In this document: one piece after another, positions 44,872 through 48,092 of the stretch
Position numbering within the stretch: the first letter of the stretch is position 1
Layout: each line of letters opens with the position of its first letter
DNA from: Halicephalobus mephisto
Taxonomy: Eukaryota > Nematoda > Chromadorea > Rhabditida > Panagrolaimidae
DNA: 48,092 nucleotides
NCBI GenBank assembly: GCA_009193035.1
Contig: SWDT01000357.1
Span: forward strand, 1 to 48,092
Direction: 5' to 3'
Program-made: the position numbers and the translations under genes
Notes under the pieces: generated by a model
What the model was told of the DNA's origin: nothing
Seen by the model: the letters and a program-made list of their open reading frames with translations, nothing else
The model's database searches: none

Positions 44872-46692
44872 ATGTCTCAAGATCAACAAGAAGAACAAGC
44901 TGCTCCCGTTGAGACTCAACCAGCTCCAGAAGCTGCTCCTGCTGCTGAAGAACCAAAGGCTGAAGCTGCTCCAGCTGAAGCCCCAGCTGAGGCTGCTCCA
45001 GCCGAAGCCCCAGCTGCTGAAGCCGCTCCTGCCGAAGCCCCTGCCGAAGCCCCAGCTGCTGAAGCTGCTCCCGCTGAAGCTCCGGCTGCTGAAGCTGCTC
45101 CAGTTGAAGCCGCCCCTGCTGAAGCCGCTCCTACTGAGGCCCCTGCCGAAACCCCAGCCGCCGAAGGTGCTCCAGCTGAAGCCCCAGCTGAGGCTGCTCC
45201 TACTGAGGCCCCTGCTGAAGCCCCAGCCGCTGAAGCTGCTCCTGCCGAAGCTCCAGCCGCTCCTGCTGAAGCCCCAGCTGAAGCTGCTCCTACAGAGGCC
45301 CCTGCTGAAGCTCCAGCTGCTGAAGGTAAGTGTATTAAAACTGATATTATTTAACTATTCATTCTTAAATATACAGAAGCTACTCCAGCCGCTGAAGCTG
45401 CTCCAGCTCAAGGTATTTATTTATAAATGAAATTTTAATCCAATGACTTTGTTGTAGAAGCTCCGGCTGCTGAAGTGACCGAACAACCCGCAGAAGCTGC
45501 TCCAGAACCCTCTGCTGCTGAGCCAGCTGGTAAGCTCACCTCCAATCCTTCTAGTAAAATTGTAATGGAGTCCGAAGAGGAGGAGGAAGAGCCAGATGAA
45601 GCCTTGCTTGCTCGGCTCAAAAGACCAAAACATACCTTCCGAATTCGGATTATTGGCCGACCATCACCTTCCACATCAACCAATGGTACTTTCGGTGTAG
45701 TCGTGTGAAAGAGTTTCTGTTTTCCTACTGGTTCTTTTGCACTAAGAATCCCCGACGTTGATGTGGAGTGAGGTCGGACAGTCGTTGTTCAGAGTGATAG
45801 GCCCGGTTTTACTAAATATTAAGGAATAATTATATTGATTTCAGCTGAAGCTCCAGCTCAAGAGTCCGCTCCTGCTCCGGAAGTTTCCGCGCCTCCATCT
45901 GAACCAGCTCCAGCTGCAGGTAAGGATATTTAGTATTTTCTTTGCTTTCGCTTTTAAAGCCTATTGCTTTTATTAGAAGCTGCTCCTGCTTCTGAAACCC
46001 CAGCTGAAGCCACTCCCTCAGAACCAGCCCCTGCTGCAGAATCTCAGCCAGCACCAGAAGCTGCCCCTGCTGAAACTTCAGCCCCTGCTGCTGAAGCTCC
46101 TCCCGCTGAATCTGCCCCTGTTGAAACCCCAGCTGAATCCGCCCCTGCTGAAGCTGCTCCTGCTGAAGCTGCTCCTGCCGAAACCCCAGCCGCCGAAGCT
46201 GCTCCTGCTGAAACCCCGGCTGAAGCCGCTCCTGCCGAAGCCCCAGCCGCTCCTGCTGAGGCCCCAGCCGCTGAAGCTGCTCCCTCAGAACCAGCCCCTG
46301 CTGCAGAATCTCAACCAGCACCAGAAGCTGCTCCAGCAGCTGAAGCCGCTCCTGCTGAAGCCCCCGCTGCTGAAGTCGCCCCTGCTGAAGCCCCCGCTGA
46401 AGCTGCCCCAGCCGCTGAAGTCCCAGCTGAATCTCAACCAGCTCCAGAAGCCGCCCCAGCAGCTGAAGCTGCTCCTGAGGCTCCAGCAGCTGAGACTGCA
46501 CCCGCTGAAGCAGCTCCAGCCGCCGAAGCTCCAGCTACTGAAGCTGCTCCAGCTGGTAGGCTTTGCTAGCTTCTTTAATATAACTTCCCCAGTACTTAAC
46601 GCTGAAATTGCCTTCGCTTTACTTAGGTATCTAATATAATTATCGACATTATTCTAGAATCATCTGGAGAAACCGTTGAAGCGACAGCTTAA
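44872..46692 (+). CDS. Ala/Pro/Glu-rich repeat protein with modular phase-1 exons
   Basis: Six exons, 44872-45325, 45377-45412, 45458-45529, 45845-45919, 45977-46555 and 46658-46692, give 416 residues. It starts MSQDQQEEQAAPVETQ and is then almost entirely degenerate AEAPAAEAAP units, ending ESSGETVEATA. All five introns are phase 1 and every internal exon (36, 72, 75 and 579 bases) is a multiple of three, so any internal exon can be skipped without loss of frame. No signal peptide, membrane segment or folded domain is visible, and the chain should be disordered and acidic. An in-frame ATG exists upstream at 44794, but the 44872 start (context AAAATGTCTC) looks better. Function unknown; I would not infer one from composition. 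Confidence 0.75.
44890..45324 (+). repeat. Degenerate 30-bp tandem repeat in exon 1
   Basis: Repeats of roughly GAAGCYCCAGCTGCTGAAGC-type units encode AEAPAAEAAP decamers with third-position drift and occasional unit shortening. A comparable array occupies exon 5. Confidence 0.65.
45530..45708 (+). CDS. Possible alternative 3' end of the Ala/Pro/Glu gene
   Basis: If the GTAAGC donor after exon 3 is not used, the frame stays open for 59 more codons to TGA at 45706-45708. The tail is unlike the rest of the protein: an acidic run (MESEEEEEEPDEALLARL) followed by a basic stretch (KRPKHTFRIRIIGRPSPSTS) and GTFGVVV. The non-repetitive, protein-like composition suggests a real alternative terminus rather than an intron, but no transcript evidence is available. 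Confidence 0.4.
46015..46339 (+). repeat. Direct duplication inside exon 5
   Basis: Two nearly identical blocks of about 58 bases begin CCCTCAGAACCAGCCCCTGC at 46015 and 46282, 267 bases (89 codons) apart. Both encode PSEPAPAAESQPAPEAAPA. Confidence 0.65.
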
Positions 46693-47146
46693 ACACCCCA
46701 TCAATCAACCACCACTCCCAACTGTTGCCACTGTCCGCAGCACTTTCACCATCATTGTGTTTCTACACGATGAATTTCCCAATTTTAAAAATTGCAAATA
46801 TATAATTTCGGCACTATTCTTGCTTCAAGAAGACGATCAATATTTTTTCAATTATAAGAATCCGGACGCGTCCGACAAATCACATCTGCTGCTCGTTTTG
46901 TGAGGACAAACCAAATGTCGAACCACCTTGCGCGTCCCAACACGAAATTCCAATTACCATGTCTTTCCGTTTTCGTTAGGCAACTTTGTTTGGTCGCAAA
47001 ACGGATAGTTAACCGCATTGTGGATTCGACTATTTTTACTTTTGTTGTTTTTTCAAAAACGTGTATTTTACCGACCGCAGCTGTGATTTAGTCGACGCAC
47101 CTTTAGTCTGTTCCTTGGAAATGTATTTTTACCCCAAATAAAGAAA
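46693..47146. other. 3' UTR stretch between convergent genes
   Basis: No exon seen. It likely forms the Ala/Pro/Glu gene's 3' UTR, ending at AATAAA 47137-47142, next to the stop codon of the opposing CNG-like gene at 47147. Confidence 0.45.
47137..47142 (+). terminator. Candidate poly(A) signal of the Ala/Pro/Glu gene
   Basis: AATAAA about 445 bases after the stop at 46692, five bases from the opposing gene's stop codon. Confidence 0.4.
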
Positions 47147-48092
47147 TTAAATGCAAAGTTGATCTGCAAGTCTCTGGGCATTGACCTCTCTAATGACCTT
47201 CCGGTTCTTGTAGTAGATCTGTTCTAGTCGAGTGACCCTCTGCTTCATCGATGAACTTGTCGACTGAAAAGAAAGTTTGTAAGCACTTCGAATGTGAAAT
47301 AACTGACCTGGAAAGTTTCATACATGTTTGAAATTTCTTTTTCAATATAGCTAGGGTTTTTGAAACGCTTACCAGAATTTCATCAGTATTTTAATTCCAC
47401 CCATATCTTGCAAGTCTACTGCATAGTCGACATCTGAAAATTCCGCCTGACTGGAGTCACGTTGCTGTCGAATCATTTGTTTTGCTGAAAATTAAAGTCA
47501 ACACTTTTCAAACACGATCATGCCTTTCTCAATCAACTTGTTTCTCTGTTCCGGGTAGTCTTGCAAAACAGCGAGGGCATTCTCGCGTTTGAGAACATAA
47601 ACATCAGAATAACCAACTGACCTCAGGGATCGGTTCTTCTGTTTGCAGCTTTCTTACCAGATAGCTTCAATATCGCGAGTTCGCCAAAGCTGGCACCTCC
47701 TTAAGACGATTAATTACTTGTCCTGTTTCCGACAGCATTTCTAAAGTCCCTTTTTTAACTATGTACATCTCCTGAAATAAAGCACGAGATTAGAAAACGA
47801 CTGTGTCAGTTGTTAAAATTGGATACCTGCTATTTCACCTTTTCGACAAATCATGTCATTAGGGGCGAACATTTGCATCTCCATTCTCAACACGAGTTCG
47901 TAGAGGAGATTCGGCTCGCAATCTCGAAGAAGTCGGACACGTTTTAGGTTCTCCATGTGGAGATGGACGGCTAATTCTCCACGTAGTCTTGCTGGCAGGG
48001 CTTCCATCGTGTTTGCCTCTTCTTTGTCAATCCCGTATTTTTGGTTGTAGGCCACGACTTCCATGACTCTCTTCTGCACAACCGGCTTTACT
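47147..48092 (-). pseudogene. 3' half of a cyclic-nucleotide-gated channel gene with broken frame
   Basis: CNG channels open on cGMP/cAMP binding in sensory neurons. The window holds the C-linker (LPARLRGELAVHLHMENLKR) and the first strands of the cyclic-nucleotide-binding domain (FAPNDMICRKGEIA). The rest can be read only by changing frame. EMYIVKKGTLEML (from 47771) leads to VINRLK, where the frame shifts near 47700 to reach GASFGELAILKLSGKKAANR. Another shift near 47628 is needed to reach LRSVGYSDVYVLKREN. A third lies near 47372, before KRFKNPSYIEKEIS and the final coiled coil MKQRVTRLEQ. The exon junction at 47827/47771 does not keep frame either, and the intron after IEK starts GC at 47523. 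FGE and NRRT of the binding pocket are still recognisable. Either a recent pseudogene or local sequence errors; other genes in the window show no such breaks. The 5' part lies outside the window. Confidence 0.75.

Noticed and set aside
45830..46501. 223-codon minus-strand Gln/Leu/Arg-rich open frame
   Set aside because: Reverse reading of the GCT/GAA repeat array in exons 4-5 of the Ala/Pro/Glu gene.

Overview
The window reads as nuclear DNA of a nematode. The sequence is AT-rich. Most introns are short (about 40-60 bases), start GTAAG/GTGAG/GTTTG and end TTTCAG or TTTTAG. Many first coding exons are preceded within a few bases by a TTTCAG-type acceptor with no upstream coding exon, as expected for spliced-leader trans-splicing. 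Several families are nematode-specific or typical: serpentine chemoreceptors of the SRE type, an NLP-21/NLP-9-type neuropeptide precursor and an UNC-30-type Pitx homeodomain protein. Most multi-exon gene models below were assembled by hand and checked for reading phase at each junction. I do not name a species.

Layout. 1-8 kb: 5-oxoprolinase (+) converges on the RNA polymerase II elongation factor ELL (-). 8-12.1 kb: no convincing gene, but one GC-richer patch with a perfect hairpin. 12.1-17 kb: a 1-Cys peroxiredoxin (+), an eleven-peptide AGGRxF neuropeptide precursor (-), and a one-exon secreted peptide precursor (+) that I do not recognise. 17.8-27.4 kb: a run of five minus-strand housekeeping genes: coronin, a short CLASP, SRP9, a membrane-anchored J-protein with a mitochondrial-type leader, and a PPTC7-type mitochondrial phosphatase. 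27.8-31.7 kb: two tandem SRE-type receptors (-) with matching exon structure and length, then a secreted cysteine-rich protein (+). 32.6-37.4 kb: Pitx/unc-30 (+) convergent with a nicotinic receptor-type subunit (-), sharing overlapping poly(A) signals. 39.8-41.7 kb: a CNOT11-like subunit of CCR4-NOT (-). 44.9-46.7 kb: an Ala/Pro/Glu repeat protein built from phase-1 exons of multiple-of-three length (+). 47.1-48.1 kb: the 3' half of a cyclic-nucleotide-gated channel (-) whose reading frame is broken at several places.

Themes. Signalling and nervous-system genes (neuropeptides, chemoreceptors, nicotinic subunit, unc-30, CNG channel) alternate with basic cell machinery (ELL, CNOT11, SRP9, CLASP, coronin). 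The PPTC7 and J-protein genes are about 300 bases apart on one strand and may form a mitochondrial operon. The most notable observations are the multiply frameshifted CNG gene, the modular Ala/Pro/Glu gene with a possible alternative 3' end and an upstream cluster of TCAGCTGA palindromes, the unrecognised peptide precursor, the Asp at the 6' position of the nicotinic subunit's pore helix, and unexplained structured or coding-like patches near 9.8, 20.2 and 38.3 kb.
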